A stretch of DNA of 64,000 bases from positions 47,237-111,236 of the forward strand of contig JAGVUB010000018.1 in NCBI GenBank assembly GCA_019136515.1. The letters are read 5' to 3'. A model generated the notes under the pieces. That model did not search any database. It had not been told where the DNA came from and saw only the letters and a list, made by a program, of their open reading frames with translations. This document shows, piece by piece, positions 43,741 through 52,720 of this stretch (its first letter is position 1; the number at the start of each line of letters is the position of its first letter). The stretch is from Verrucomicrobiota bacterium (GTDB lineage: Bacteria > Verrucomicrobiota > Verrucomicrobiia > Opitutales > Opitutaceae). The position numbers and the translations under genes are program-made.

Positions 43741-44262
43741 TTACTCGTTGTACTGCAGGAGCAGGTCGGCGGTCATCTTCCGGCCGTCGGCCTCGAACTG
43801 GTAGACGTGGCGCAGGGCGTTGGTCGCCGGCTCAATGGTGAAATTGCTGCCGCGCAGGATGGAGGGAATCGTGAGATTGCAGGGCAGACCCATGTCGCAC
43901 AGGGCGTTTTTGAAGCCACCGACGGTCATGTTCGTGAGCTCACCGATTGCATCATTAACCACCTCGTCGCCCTCGGCCTCGATGTCGTCGGGCGAGAGGC
44001 CCACGAGTTTGCTCGTGACCAGCTTCGCGAACTCGCTCTCGAGATGCAGATAGATCAGGCCGTTGACATCGCCGATGAAACCAACCGCGCCGACCACGAG
44101 AGGCGAGTTCTGGCTGAGCGGTGGCGGCTCGTCTCCGGGGTGATCGTCCGACACCCAGACCAGTCGCGAATTGAGCGCCAGCATGGTGATGAGCACGTCG
44201 GACATCGCTTTGTTCACCAGATCGCGAAGGACGGTATCGGAGATGGGGGCGGCGCTTGGCAT
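43741..44262 (-). CDS. CheX-type chemotaxis phosphatase family protein
   Basis: A 173-residue CheX-like protein. It has LVVGAVGFIGDVNGLIYLHL, then EGDEVVNDAIGELTNMTVGG, which holds the E-x-x-N catalytic pair of the CheC/CheX phosphatases that dephosphorylate CheY. Downstream in the same unit is a double-receiver protein, a plausible substrate. No flagellar or core chemotaxis genes are in the window. The open frame continues upstream, but the ATG at 44260-44262 gives the family length. A sigma-28-like promoter may lie at 44299-44324. Confidence 0.82.
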   Translation of the reverse strand: MPSAAPISDTVLRDLVNKAMSDVLITMLALNSRLVWVSDDHPGDEPPPLSQNSPLVVGAVGFIGDVNGLIYLHLESEFAKLVTSKLVGLSPDDIEAEGDEVVNDAIGELTNMTVGGFKNALCDMGLPCNLTIPSILRGSNFTIEPATNALRHVYQFEADGRKMTADLLLQYNE

Positions 44263-44298
44263 GCGGGTACGGCGGATGGGTTGTTTACCTCGCAGGTA

Positions 44299-44324
44299 TA
44301 ATCGGCCGATTTGGCGCGGCTTTA
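44299..44324 (-). promoter_or_regulatory. Possible sigma-28 (FliA)-like promoter before cheX
   Basis: On the minus strand TAAAG is followed by GCCGATTA, one base short of the usual spacing for the TAAAGTTT-N11-GCCGATAA consensus. It lies 37 bases before the CheX ATG. The overlapping TTATAC could serve as a sigma-70 -10 instead. Confidence 0.35.
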
Positions 44325-44708
44325 GCGCGATTTGCCGGTCCCGCCGCGGTTTGCCGGCCCGGTTTTCGCCTCTCTCCCGCGAGGGCGACGGCGGCGGCGC
44401 CGTCCCCGGGGGATCGGACCGGTCTCTCGGGGTGGGCGGCGGGCCCCGGCGCCGCCCCGAGGCAATGGCCCATTCGTATCCATTCATTACGCTCAACCGC
44501 CGGGGTGTCTTCCCCGGCCCTGCGGACGAGCGCCGTGCCCGGGGAAGCGGGTGCCGCCCGCCATCTGGGGGATACTCCGCACCCAACTTGAGGAGACACT
44601 CCGACCGCCACGCTCGTATCCACGCAGTATGTTCCGCCCGTCAACGATCCCCGAGTGCTCCGATCCCCCACCGCTGGCGCTCACAACCGCAAAGAAGAAC
44701 TCCCAACG
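44325..44708. other. Gap upstream of the HDOD gene
   Basis: A 384-base GC-rich stretch between the divergent CheX and HDOD genes. Short open frames on both strands have no recognisable content. I see no RNA gene and no repeat. A ribosome site AAAGAAG lies about 13 bases before the HDOD ATG. Confidence 0.5.
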
Positions 44709-45551
44709 ATGTCCACCAACAGCGCAACCGCCACCCTCGTCGGCAAGCCCGTCCGTACCGCCCGTCTCGATTCCACCCTGCTCACCTCCTACCTTGCGGA
44801 GATGCCTGTGGCCTCGGCCGTCCTGCCCCGGCTCCAGTCCCTCCTCCTCAGCGACTCCTTCGAGACCGGCGAGGTGCTCGAGCTCATCCGCGTCGACCCC
44901 GGCCTGGCCGCCCGCATCATCCACGCCGCCAGCAGCGCCGCCTGCGCCCGCGCCGAGCCCGTCCGCACCCTCGACGAGGCCTTCTTCCGCCTCGGGGCGC
45001 ACGAAGCCTACCGGCTCACCGCCACCGTCGCCATTAGCCAGTTTCTCAATACCCCACTGCAGGTCTACGGCGTCGATCCGCGCACCTTCTGGCGCCAGTC
45101 CGTCGCCTGCGCCCTGGCCATGGTCGACCTCGCCCCGGCGGCGCAGCTCGACGACCGCGTCGCCTACACCGTGGGCCTGCTCCACGCCATCGGGATGGTC
45201 TTCATCGACCATCACCTGCGCGTCACCAGCGGCCCGCTCACCGAGATCCGCGACGGTCGCACTCTCGACCGGCAGGAGGCGGAGCTCACCGGAATGAACC
45301 AGGCCGAGGTCGGCGCCTTCATCCTGCGCAGTTGGAACGTCGGCGAGGAGGTCGTCGAGCCCATCGAGTTCCAGTTCAACCCCGGCCGCGCCCCGCGGCA
45401 CCGCGCCATGGCCCTGCTGCTCGGCGAAGCCCGTTCGCTCGCCAGCGACATCATCGCCGCCCTGCCCGGCCCCGGTTCCGCGGCGGTCTCGACCGGCAAC
45501 CCGTGGATCGACGAGATCGTCGCCCATATCCACCAGGTCGAGACGTGGTAA
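44709..45551 (+). CDS. HDOD domain signalling protein
   Basis: A 280-residue HDOD protein, a non-catalytic HD-related domain found in many signal transduction proteins. The start LLTSYLAEMPVASAVLPRLQ, then ELIRVDPGLAARIIHAASSA and LDEAFFRLGAHEAYRLTATV are the typical HDOD blocks. LLHAIGMVFIDHHL replaces the true metal-binding HD motif, so hydrolysis is not expected. The ATG at 44709 is preceded by AAAGAAG. It lies next to the CheX and double-receiver genes, divergently oriented. Confidence 0.88.
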   Translation: MSTNSATATLVGKPVRTARLDSTLLTSYLAEMPVASAVLPRLQSLLLSDSFETGEVLELIRVDPGLAARIIHAASSAACARAEPVRTLDEAFFRLGAHEAYRLTATVAISQFLNTPLQVYGVDPRTFWRQSVACALAMVDLAPAAQLDDRVAYTVGLLHAIGMVFIDHHLRVTSGPLTEIRDGRTLDRQEAELTGMNQAEVGAFILRSWNVGEEVVEPIEFQFNPGRAPRHRAMALLLGEARSLASDIIAALPGPGSAAVSTGNPWIDEIVAHIHQVETW

Positions 45552-45794
45552 CCCCGCGCCGCGCGTCAATATCTTGATGGGCGGCCCAGAAGAGGACCGC
45601 CCGGATCAAGGGGATCGCGGATGCGCCGGGTGGCGTCGCCAGAGGGCACGCCCCCGGCGCATCCCAGTTTTCGCCCCACGGCTGCGGCACCGCGCCCCAC
45701 CGGCGGAGGCCCCCGTAACTGTCCGGCCCGCCACGGCGTCTTCGCGGGACATTCCGCAATGGGTCCGGCACCACGCCGGCCCGCGGACCTCCCG

Positions 45795-46505
45795 ATGCAA
45801 ACCTTCGCTGTTCGTCTCCGCGTCCGGCTCCTCCGGCGCGCAATCCCGGTGTGCTCGCTCGGCGGCATTGTCGCCTTGGCGCTGACCCTCGGCTGTGCCG
45901 GTCCGCGCGACCCCCGACATGGGCCGCCCGAACCGCCGCAATCCACACTGGCAGCTCATGCCGAGTACTGCGCGGGCTCGGTCTTGGCCGAGGCCACGGT
46001 CAGCAGTTTCCGGCGCGGCATGCCAAGCCCCGCCGAGCACGTTCCCGCCGAGGGCGGCGAACAGCGTGCGCCTTCCGGCCCGCCGCCCGGAGGCGCCGGC
46101 GGCAGTCCCCGTGGCGGCGGTTTCGGCGGGCCCCCGCCCGGTGGGCACAGCGCAGGAGGATTCGGTTCCGGCTCCCACCGCACTCCCGGCGGTGCCGGCT
46201 TCGCCGCGATGCCACGGCAAACCCTCATGATCCGCTTTACCAATCGTTCCGCCACGCCGGTCACCCTCACAATCACCGCGCTCGACAGCCTCATCGGCAA
46301 CTTCGCCCCGCGACCGGAGAAGCTCACCATCGCCCCCGGCGCGACCGAGTCGCTCGACCCGGTCAGCGGCGACGCCGGCGGACTCCTCAATTGGTTGGAT
46401 CTCACCCTCTCACTGCGCCACGAAGGCACCACCGAGACCCATACGCTGCACTTGGTCCCCACCGGTGAACCGGGCGAACACGCCCCGCCGAACCGCCAAC
46501 GCTGA
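45795..46505 (+). CDS. Putative lipoprotein with Gly/Pro-rich segment
   Basis: A 236-residue protein. A basic N-terminus and hydrophobic stretch (CSLGGIVALALTLGC) end in Cys34, a weak lipobox. Residues about 85-135 are a Gly/Pro/Ser-rich low-complexity region (GGAGGSPRGGGFGGPPPGGH). The C-terminal 90 residues form a beta-rich domain (QTLMIRFTNRSATPVTLTIT, GNFAPRPEKLTIAPGATESL) that resembles an immunoglobulin-like fold. No enzymatic motif is seen and the function is unknown. The frame is open upstream to 45621; the ATG at 45795 gives the signal sequence. Confidence 0.6.
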   Translation: MQTFAVRLRVRLLRRAIPVCSLGGIVALALTLGCAGPRDPRHGPPEPPQSTLAAHAEYCAGSVLAEATVSSFRRGMPSPAEHVPAEGGEQRAPSGPPPGGAGGSPRGGGFGGPPPGGHSAGGFGSGSHRTPGGAGFAAMPRQTLMIRFTNRSATPVTLTITALDSLIGNFAPRPEKLTIAPGATESLDPVSGDAGGLLNWLDLTLSLRHEGTTETHTLHLVPTGEPGEHAPPNRQR

Positions 46506-46604
46506 TGTCGACCGTGGCGCCGCGCCGACTCTGCGGCGCTCTCCGGTGGACTCCTCCCCGACCTTGACGCCGCCACGCCCCCGCGGTGCCATGCGCGCCT
46601 CCCG

Positions 46605-47678
46605 TTGAAAACCGCGCTCTTCGACTACGCCCTGCCTCCCGAGCTGATCGCGCAGACACCCGCCGCGCGCCGCGACCAGTCGCGGTTGCTCGTCGTCGAC
46701 CGCTCCCGGCGCACGGTTGCGCACCACGTCTTCGCCGATCTGCCCGACCTCATCGGCGGTCGTTTTGCCCTCTTCCGCAACAACGCCAACGTCATCCCGG
46801 CGCGCCTCTTCGCCCAACGTCCCACGGGGGGCCGCGTGGAGTGTTTTCTGCATCAACCCGCCGGAAGCCCCAACGACTGGTGGTGCCTGCTGCGCCCCGG
46901 CCGCAAGCTCCCGCCCGGCGCCACTTTCGGCCGCCCCGGCTATTTCACCGCCACCGTGCTTGAGAAACACGAGGAGCGCGGCTACCGGGTAGGCTTTGCC
47001 ACGCCCGGTTACGACTCGATCATCGAGGTTGCCCATGCCATCGGCGAAGTCCCGCTGCCACCCTACATCGCGCGCGATCCGACCACCGGCAGCGCCCTCG
47101 CGCCGCTCGACCTAGAACGCTACCGCACCCACTACGCCGACCGCGCCAAGTCCGTCGCTGTCGCCGCCCCCACCGCTGGTCTCCATTTCACCCCGGAGGT
47201 CGACGCGCGCCTCGCCGCCGCCGGCGCCGCTTTTTTCGACGTCACGCTCCATGTCGGGCTCGGTACCTTCAGACCGATCCAGACCGATGACATCGAGGCG
47301 CATCAGATCCACCGCGAGATCTACGAGATTCCCGCCGCCACCCAAGCCGCCCTCTTCTCACAGCGCGGCCGGCGGCTCGCGGTCGGCACCACGAGCGTAC
47401 GCTCGATCGAGGATTTCCTGCGCAAGCACGACGCGCCATCCCCCGATCCCATCCGCGATGAGGCCGGGCTCTTCCTCCACCCGCCCTGCGAGTTCCGCGG
47501 GATCGACGCGCTCATCACCAACTTCCACCAGCCACGCTCGACTCTGCTCTGCCTCGTGGCCGCGTTTCTCGCTCCCGGCCGTACCGACGGCATCGCCTGG
47601 CTCCACGAGCTCTACGCCGAGGCGATCGGCCGCCAGTACCGGTTTTTCAGTTACGGAGACGCCATGCTGATCCTCTGA
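46605..47678 (+). CDS. queA: S-adenosylmethionine:tRNA ribosyltransferase-isomerase
   Basis: A 357-residue QueA, which builds epoxyqueuosine in tRNA from preQ1 and the ribosyl group of SAM. Typical blocks are FDYALPPELIAQTPAARRDQ, NNANVIPARLF, GEVPLPPYI, SVAVAAPTAGLHFT, HVGLGTFRP and FHQPRSTLLCLVAAF. The start is the TTG at 46605 (KTALFDYALPPELIAQ); no ATG is available in frame near it. It is monocistronic; other queuosine genes are not in the window. Confidence 0.96.
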   Translation: MKTALFDYALPPELIAQTPAARRDQSRLLVVDRSRRTVAHHVFADLPDLIGGRFALFRNNANVIPARLFAQRPTGGRVECFLHQPAGSPNDWWCLLRPGRKLPPGATFGRPGYFTATVLEKHEERGYRVGFATPGYDSIIEVAHAIGEVPLPPYIARDPTTGSALAPLDLERYRTHYADRAKSVAVAAPTAGLHFTPEVDARLAAAGAAFFDVTLHVGLGTFRPIQTDDIEAHQIHREIYEIPAATQAALFSQRGRRLAVGTTSVRSIEDFLRKHDAPSPDPIRDEAGLFLHPPCEFRGIDALITNFHQPRSTLLCLVAAFLAPGRTDGIAWLHELYAEAIGRQYRFFSYGDAMLIL

Positions 47679-47717
47679 GCGAGGCCGGGCGGCCCCAGCC
47701 CCCGTACACCTCACCCC

Positions 47718-50573
47718 TCACTCCGGCATCACCCGCAACTCGCACAGCCGGTCCGGCGCGAAGAGCAGTCGCGCCAACGACTCGAGTTCGGCCCGGGTCA
47801 CCGTCTGGAGGATCCGCTTCTGGTCGGCCTGTCCCTCGACGAACTGTGGTTTGCTCTGCGCCTCGCTCAACGTCGCCAGCCACCACTTGTTGCTCACCAC
47901 ATTCTCCTCCGCGGCCCGGATCAACGGCAGCCGCGCCCGCTCCAACTCCTCATCCGTGAGACCGCCCGCCGCCAGCGCCGCCACCACCTGTTTGGCCGCC
48001 TCGGCCACCTGGGCGACCTGCCGCGGTGCCGTCTCGATCCGACACCGCAGATAGAGCATCGCCGGCGCCAGCGCCCGCTCCGACATCAGGCCCACCACCG
48101 GCGAGTACGTCTTCCCCATCTCCTGGCGCAGGCGCACGCGAATCCGGTCCTCGAGCACATCGGCCAGCAGCCGCAGCCGGCAGTCGTCCTCCTGTCCCAC
48201 CACATCGGGGAGCGGCCAGGCCAGGGCGACACTGCCGACCGTGCCCTTGCCTTGGTAACGCACCTCGAGCCGTTGCGGCGTCGAGCCCGGGACGAACGCC
48301 CGTCGATCCGCCATCGGGTCCACCGTCGAGCGCAGCGGTAGCGCCCCGAAGCTGCCTGCCACCGCCTCCGTGGCCTCCTCGAGCCCGAGGTCGCCCACGA
48401 TCGTGATCTCGATCGGCGAAGTCTCCAGCTGCGGCAAAATCCACTCGCGCAACTCGTCGAAAGTCATGCGCTCCGTCGCCTCGCGGCGCGGCCGCGTGAG
48501 GGCGTGGTGCCCGCCGAACATGTGCTCGCGGATCCGATCCTCCGCCACCATCGCCGCGGTCCGGTCGGAGCGCGCGAGTTGGCTGTCGATGAAAGCTCGC
48601 GCATGCGCCTCGCCCGCGGCCCGGAAGGCCGGCTTCACCAATCGTGCGGCGAAGAGCCGCAATACCGTGCCGAGGCCGTCCACCGGTCCGTCGGACGAGA
48701 AGCCGAGCCGGTCGGCACCGAAACCGAAACCGGTTGTAGTCTCCCGACGGCCGAGCAGCTCGGTCTCCTGCTCGGCCGTGAGGCCGGCGATTCCGCCGTG
48801 GAGCAGCGCTGCTACGCCGAAGGCCAACCCTTCGCGGCCGGGCTCGGTGCCCAGCAGTCCGTATCCGAATCCCACCCGTACGTGCACCTGGCCCGGTTCG
48901 AACCGCGTGGACTTGAAGTTGAGCCGCACTCCGTTGTCGAACTGGAGCCGCCAGCAGTCCAGCGCCGCGTCGTGTTCGGCCGCGGCGACCATCCCCGGCG
49001 CACCGGAGAGCACCGGCAGACGCGCCTCCACGGTCGCCTCCGCCGGGAGCGGTGCGTGCCGGATGGTACGGGCGCGGCGCAGGGCCAGCTCCACCGCGGC
49101 CAGACCGCTCCGCTCCGGCTCCAGCGGTCCGGCGACCACCAACTGCGTCCGCTCCGCCGCCCAGAGCCGGGCGACCGCCGCCCGGCAGTCCTCGGGACGC
49201 AGAGTCGCCAGTTCCGCCTCGAGCCACCGGCGTTCCTCATCCGGAGGGGAAAACGCCAGTCCCTGACCAAACGCATGCGCCAACGCGACCGCCACCTCTC
49301 CCGCGGATCGGCTGCCCACCTCGCGTTCGTCGCGGTGCGCCTGCCGCCGGCGCTGCGCTACCGCGGTCGCCAACTCCGCGTCCGTGAAACCAAGCTGCTC
49401 GGCGCGTCGCACCTCGGTCTCCAACGTCACCGCCACCACCGGCCAGTTCGCCACCGCCGCCCGCACCCGCAGCAGTGGGAGCCGCCACCCCGGCACCTCG
49501 TTGCTTGCCATTGCCTCGATCTGGCCGGCGACCGCAAGGGCGCGGCTCACGCGTCGTTCGAGCATCCGCAAGGCCACGGCCTCGGCAAGTTCCGCGCGTC
49601 CGCGCTCGACGTCGTCCCCCGGTCGGCGCGGCGCCGCGCCCACCAAGGTCACGATCGCCATCGGCGAGCCGGCTTCGGCGAACAGGTTGGTGCTGACCTG
49701 GCGCGAGGTACGCGGCGGCGCCACCGGCACATCCACGGGGGTCGGTCCGGTCCCCGCCAGCGTCGCAAACTCGCGCTCCACCTGCGCCGTCGCGGCCGCA
49801 GTATCCAGCTCTCCCGCGACCGCGAGCACCATCCGCTCCGGCCGATACCAGCGCGCATGGAAGGCGCGCAGGCTGGTGGCGGTCGCCCGTTTGAGCGTGC
49901 GCGGAGTACCCAGTTGGGAGCGGCCCATCGCGGAGTCGCCGAACAAGGCTTGCAGCTCTCGTTCGCCAATCTGGTCCGAGAATGGCGCCAGGTACCCGAG
50001 TTCGCGTCCCCACCAGTAGGAGATACGGCCCGCGCGCACTTCGGACTCGGCCAAGATCACGCCCCGCTCCCGTTTGACCGCGACCGGATCGAACTGCAGG
50101 CCATCGGCGAAATTGCGCAGGACCTTCAGCGCGGTCGCAAACGCCGCCGGGTCGGCCGTGGGCACGTTGCGGATCTCGTAGACCGTGCAACTGCGGCCGG
50201 TGGAGGCGTTGAACTCCGAGCCGAACCCGAGGCCGAAGCGCTGGAGCGTGTGGATCACGCTGGCGCCCGGGAAATCCCGCGTGCCGGCGAACGCCAGGTG
50301 TTCGACGAAGTGCGCGTATCCAAGCTCGTCACTTCGCTCATGCCGGCTGCCCACATCCACATAGAGCGCCAGCGACACCCGCCCGGGCGGCACCGGATGC
50401 GGTCTCAACGCATAACGAAAGCCGTTCGCCAGCCGGCCGGAGCGGACAAACGGGTCGGCCCCCACGGTCGGTTCCGCTCGCGCCGCGCCACCCGGCAACG
50501 GCTCCGCTCGGCCTGGCCAGGCGAAGGCCACGCTGACGGCTGCCAGCAGCAGGAGAAGGGGACGAGCGCTCAT
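47718..50573 (-). CDS. M16 family zinc metallopeptidase, exported
   Basis: A 951-residue insulinase-type peptidase with signal peptide LLLLLAAVSVAFAWPGRAEP. The inverted zinc motif HFVEH gives His88, Glu91 and His92 in the first M16 domain. ERGVILAESEVRAG supplies the third ligand region. The second half (from about residue 500) is a non-catalytic M16 domain pair ending in TVTRAELESLARLLF. Length and layout match two-half M16 proteins that form a closed chamber and degrade peptides in the periplasm. The ATG at 50571-50573 fits the signal peptide. It converges with queA. Confidence 0.93.
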   Translation of the reverse strand: MSARPLLLLLAAVSVAFAWPGRAEPLPGGAARAEPTVGADPFVRSGRLANGFRYALRPHPVPPGRVSLALYVDVGSRHERSDELGYAHFVEHLAFAGTRDFPGASVIHTLQRFGLGFGSEFNASTGRSCTVYEIRNVPTADPAAFATALKVLRNFADGLQFDPVAVKRERGVILAESEVRAGRISYWWGRELGYLAPFSDQIGERELQALFGDSAMGRSQLGTPRTLKRATATSLRAFHARWYRPERMVLAVAGELDTAAATAQVEREFATLAGTGPTPVDVPVAPPRTSRQVSTNLFAEAGSPMAIVTLVGAAPRRPGDDVERGRAELAEAVALRMLERRVSRALAVAGQIEAMASNEVPGWRLPLLRVRAAVANWPVVAVTLETEVRRAEQLGFTDAELATAVAQRRRQAHRDEREVGSRSAGEVAVALAHAFGQGLAFSPPDEERRWLEAELATLRPEDCRAAVARLWAAERTQLVVAGPLEPERSGLAAVELALRRARTIRHAPLPAEATVEARLPVLSGAPGMVAAAEHDAALDCWRLQFDNGVRLNFKSTRFEPGQVHVRVGFGYGLLGTEPGREGLAFGVAALLHGGIAGLTAEQETELLGRRETTTGFGFGADRLGFSSDGPVDGLGTVLRLFAARLVKPAFRAAGEAHARAFIDSQLARSDRTAAMVAEDRIREHMFGGHHALTRPRREATERMTFDELREWILPQLETSPIEITIVGDLGLEEATEAVAGSFGALPLRSTVDPMADRRAFVPGSTPQRLEVRYQGKGTVGSVALAWPLPDVVGQEDDCRLRLLADVLEDRIRVRLRQEMGKTYSPVVGLMSERALAPAMLYLRCRIETAPRQVAQVAEAAKQVVAALAAGGLTDEELERARLPLIRAAEENVVSNKWWLATLSEAQSKPQFVEGQADQKRILQTVTRAELESLARLLFAPDRLCELRVMPE

Positions 50574-50735
50574 GTGTGGGCGACGGGCGCGTCGAACGAC
50601 CGGCAAAGAGAACCGCGGAGAACCCGCATTTCAATCTGCGAGGCGCGCAAACGAACCGCAAAACCCCGCCATCGGTTCAAATCCCGCGTTTTTCACCCCG
50701 GAATTCGCCGTCGCAACGCGGCGGCCCGGAGTACC

Positions 50736-52697
50736 CTACTCCTCGTATGGGGTGTATTCCGGCACGAGCCGCTTCATCGCGCCCTTGATCTCGCCGCTCA
50801 TGCCCGAGTCGGCGACCACCCGCAGCGCCGCCAGCCAGCCATCGTCCGCCTCGGCCACCGCACCGGGCGAAGCTTTCAACCGGTAGATCCGCGGATGCTC
50901 GGTGGTCTCGTGCGTCTCGTCGGTGTGGCGCAACTCCTCGTAGAGCTTCTCGCCCGGCCGCAGGCCGGTGATGCGGACCTCGATGTCGATGTCGGGCTTG
51001 AACCCGCTCAGCTCGATCATCTGCCGGGCCATGTCGATGATCTTCACCGGCTTTCCCATATCGAGGATGAAGATCTCGCCACCCGCGCCCAACGTGCCCG
51101 TCTGCAGGACCAACCCCACCGCCTCCGGGATCGTCATGAAATACCGGGTCATCTCGGCGTGCGTCACCGTCACCGGCCCGCCCTGCGCGATCTGGCGCCG
51201 GAAGGTCGGAATCACGCTGCCGCTGGAGCCGAGGACGTTGCCGAACCGCACCGCGAGGAAGCGCGTGCGGTTGCCCGGGGAGTGCTGGCGCGCCTGCAGC
51301 GCCTTCTCGGCGAGCCGTTTGCTGCACCCCATCACACTGGTGGGGTTGATCGCCTTGTCGGTCGAGATCAGCACGAAACGGTCGACTTCGTATTCGCTCG
51401 CCAACCGCGCGAGCTGCGCGGTGCCGAAGGTGTTGTTCTTGATGGCCTCGCCGGGCTGCCGCTCCATCAGCGGCACATGCTTGTGCGCCGCCGCGTGGAA
51501 AACGATCTCCGGCCGATGCTTCATGAATATCGCCCGCATCGAGTTCAGGTCGGTGATGTCGGCGATGAGCGGCGCGATGCGCTTTCCCGCCGGCGTGGCC
51601 GCCAGCTCGTTCTCGATCTCGAACAACGCGATCTCCGTCTGCTCGACCATCAGCAGCCGTCGCGGCTCGCGCGCCAGAATCTGGCGACACAGTTCGCTGC
51701 CGATGCTGCCGCCCGCCCCGGTCACCAGCACCACCCGATCGCGCAACAACCGGTCGATGCCGGCGGAGTCGAGTTCCACTTCGTCGCGGCCCAGCAGGTC
51801 CTCGATCGCCACGGGACGGGTGCGATCGACCTTCACCTGCCCGGACGCCAGCTGGGTCGCCGAGGGCACGATTTGGGTGCCCAGTCCCACCCTGCGCCCC
51901 AGTTCGACGATCTCGCGGATGAGCTTGGGCCCGGCCGAGGGCATCGCCACCACCAGTTCGTGGAGCTGCACGTTCGGGGCGATCTCCAACAACGCCGAGA
52001 TCGGGCCATGCACTGGCAGTCCGTGGATGCTGCGGCCGATCTTCGCCGGATCGTCGTCGAGGAAGAGCACCGGGCGCAGGCCGCCGCCTTGCCGCGCAAG
52101 AAGGTCCTTCGCCAACGCCTCGCCCACATCCCCGGCGCCCACGATCGCGATCCGCCGCTCGTCCAGGCCTGGCCGGACCCGGCCCGAGGTGCTCCAAGTC
52201 CGCACCACCCGGAGAAACAGCCGAAACGTCGACACCAGCACCACGCTCAAGACGAAATCCATCAGGATCACCCCACGCGGCGGCGAAGCCCCGGGAGCAG
52301 CGAAGCACCACAGCGCCAGCATGAACGCCGATGCGGCACTCATCGCCAGCACCACCCCGCTGAAGTCCGCGATCGAAAAATAGCTCAGCATCGAGCGGAA
52401 CTGCCCGAACGAGTGCAGCAGGATCAGTTTGCACATCACCACGATCGCCAACAGCTGCACCCGCTGGTCCACGAACGGCACCGGCACCGCGAAATCCCAG
52501 CGCAGGTCGTAGGCGAGCCAGAACGCCGCCGCCAGATCCACCGCGTACACGATCGCCAGCGCGCCGAAGCGCGTCGCCCGGCGCCGCCCGATCTGCCGGT
52601 CGAACCACCCCAGGCTTCCCCGCACGAGCACGCCAAGCCGTTCGCGCAGCAGCGCCGCGATCGCGGTGAAACCGGTGACTGGAATGTGGGCCGACAT
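50736..52697 (-). CDS. Membrane-bound NDP-sugar 4,6-dehydratase (CapD/WbpM-like)
   Basis: A 653-residue polysaccharide biosynthesis enzyme. Four membrane segments lie in residues about 45-165. A first Rossmann domain follows (IAIVGAGDVGEALAKDL). The catalytic SDR domain starts near 322 with TGAGGSIGSE (326-335), VFHAAAHKHVPLME and NPTSVMGCSKRLAEKAL. The last has Met instead of Tyr in Y-x3-K, as in WbpM/FlaA1-type inverting or retaining dehydratases. It should convert a UDP-N-acetylhexosamine to a 4-keto-6-deoxy sugar. The DegT aminotransferase upstream (gap 23 bases) would then aminate it. It is the last gene of the operon. Confidence 0.93.
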   Translation of the reverse strand: MSAHIPVTGFTAIAALLRERLGVLVRGSLGWFDRQIGRRRATRFGALAIVYAVDLAAAFWLAYDLRWDFAVPVPFVDQRVQLLAIVVMCKLILLHSFGQFRSMLSYFSIADFSGVVLAMSAASAFMLALWCFAAPGASPPRGVILMDFVLSVVLVSTFRLFLRVVRTWSTSGRVRPGLDERRIAIVGAGDVGEALAKDLLARQGGGLRPVLFLDDDPAKIGRSIHGLPVHGPISALLEIAPNVQLHELVVAMPSAGPKLIREIVELGRRVGLGTQIVPSATQLASGQVKVDRTRPVAIEDLLGRDEVELDSAGIDRLLRDRVVLVTGAGGSIGSELCRQILAREPRRLLMVEQTEIALFEIENELAATPAGKRIAPLIADITDLNSMRAIFMKHRPEIVFHAAAHKHVPLMERQPGEAIKNNTFGTAQLARLASEYEVDRFVLISTDKAINPTSVMGCSKRLAEKALQARQHSPGNRTRFLAVRFGNVLGSSGSVIPTFRRQIAQGGPVTVTHAEMTRYFMTIPEAVGLVLQTGTLGAGGEIFILDMGKPVKIIDMARQMIELSGFKPDIDIEVRITGLRPGEKLYEELRHTDETHETTEHPRIYRLKASPGAVAEADDGWLAALRVVADSGMSGEIKGAMKRLVPEYTPYEE

Positions 52698-52720
52698 CGG
52701 TGTTCGTCACGGGCGCCGGC

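Noticed and set aside
45579..45602. Hairpin GGGCGG/CCGCCC after the HDOD gene as a terminator
   Set aside because: The stem is only 6 bp with a 12-base loop and no T-run, so it is not distinguishable from chance in such GC-rich DNA.
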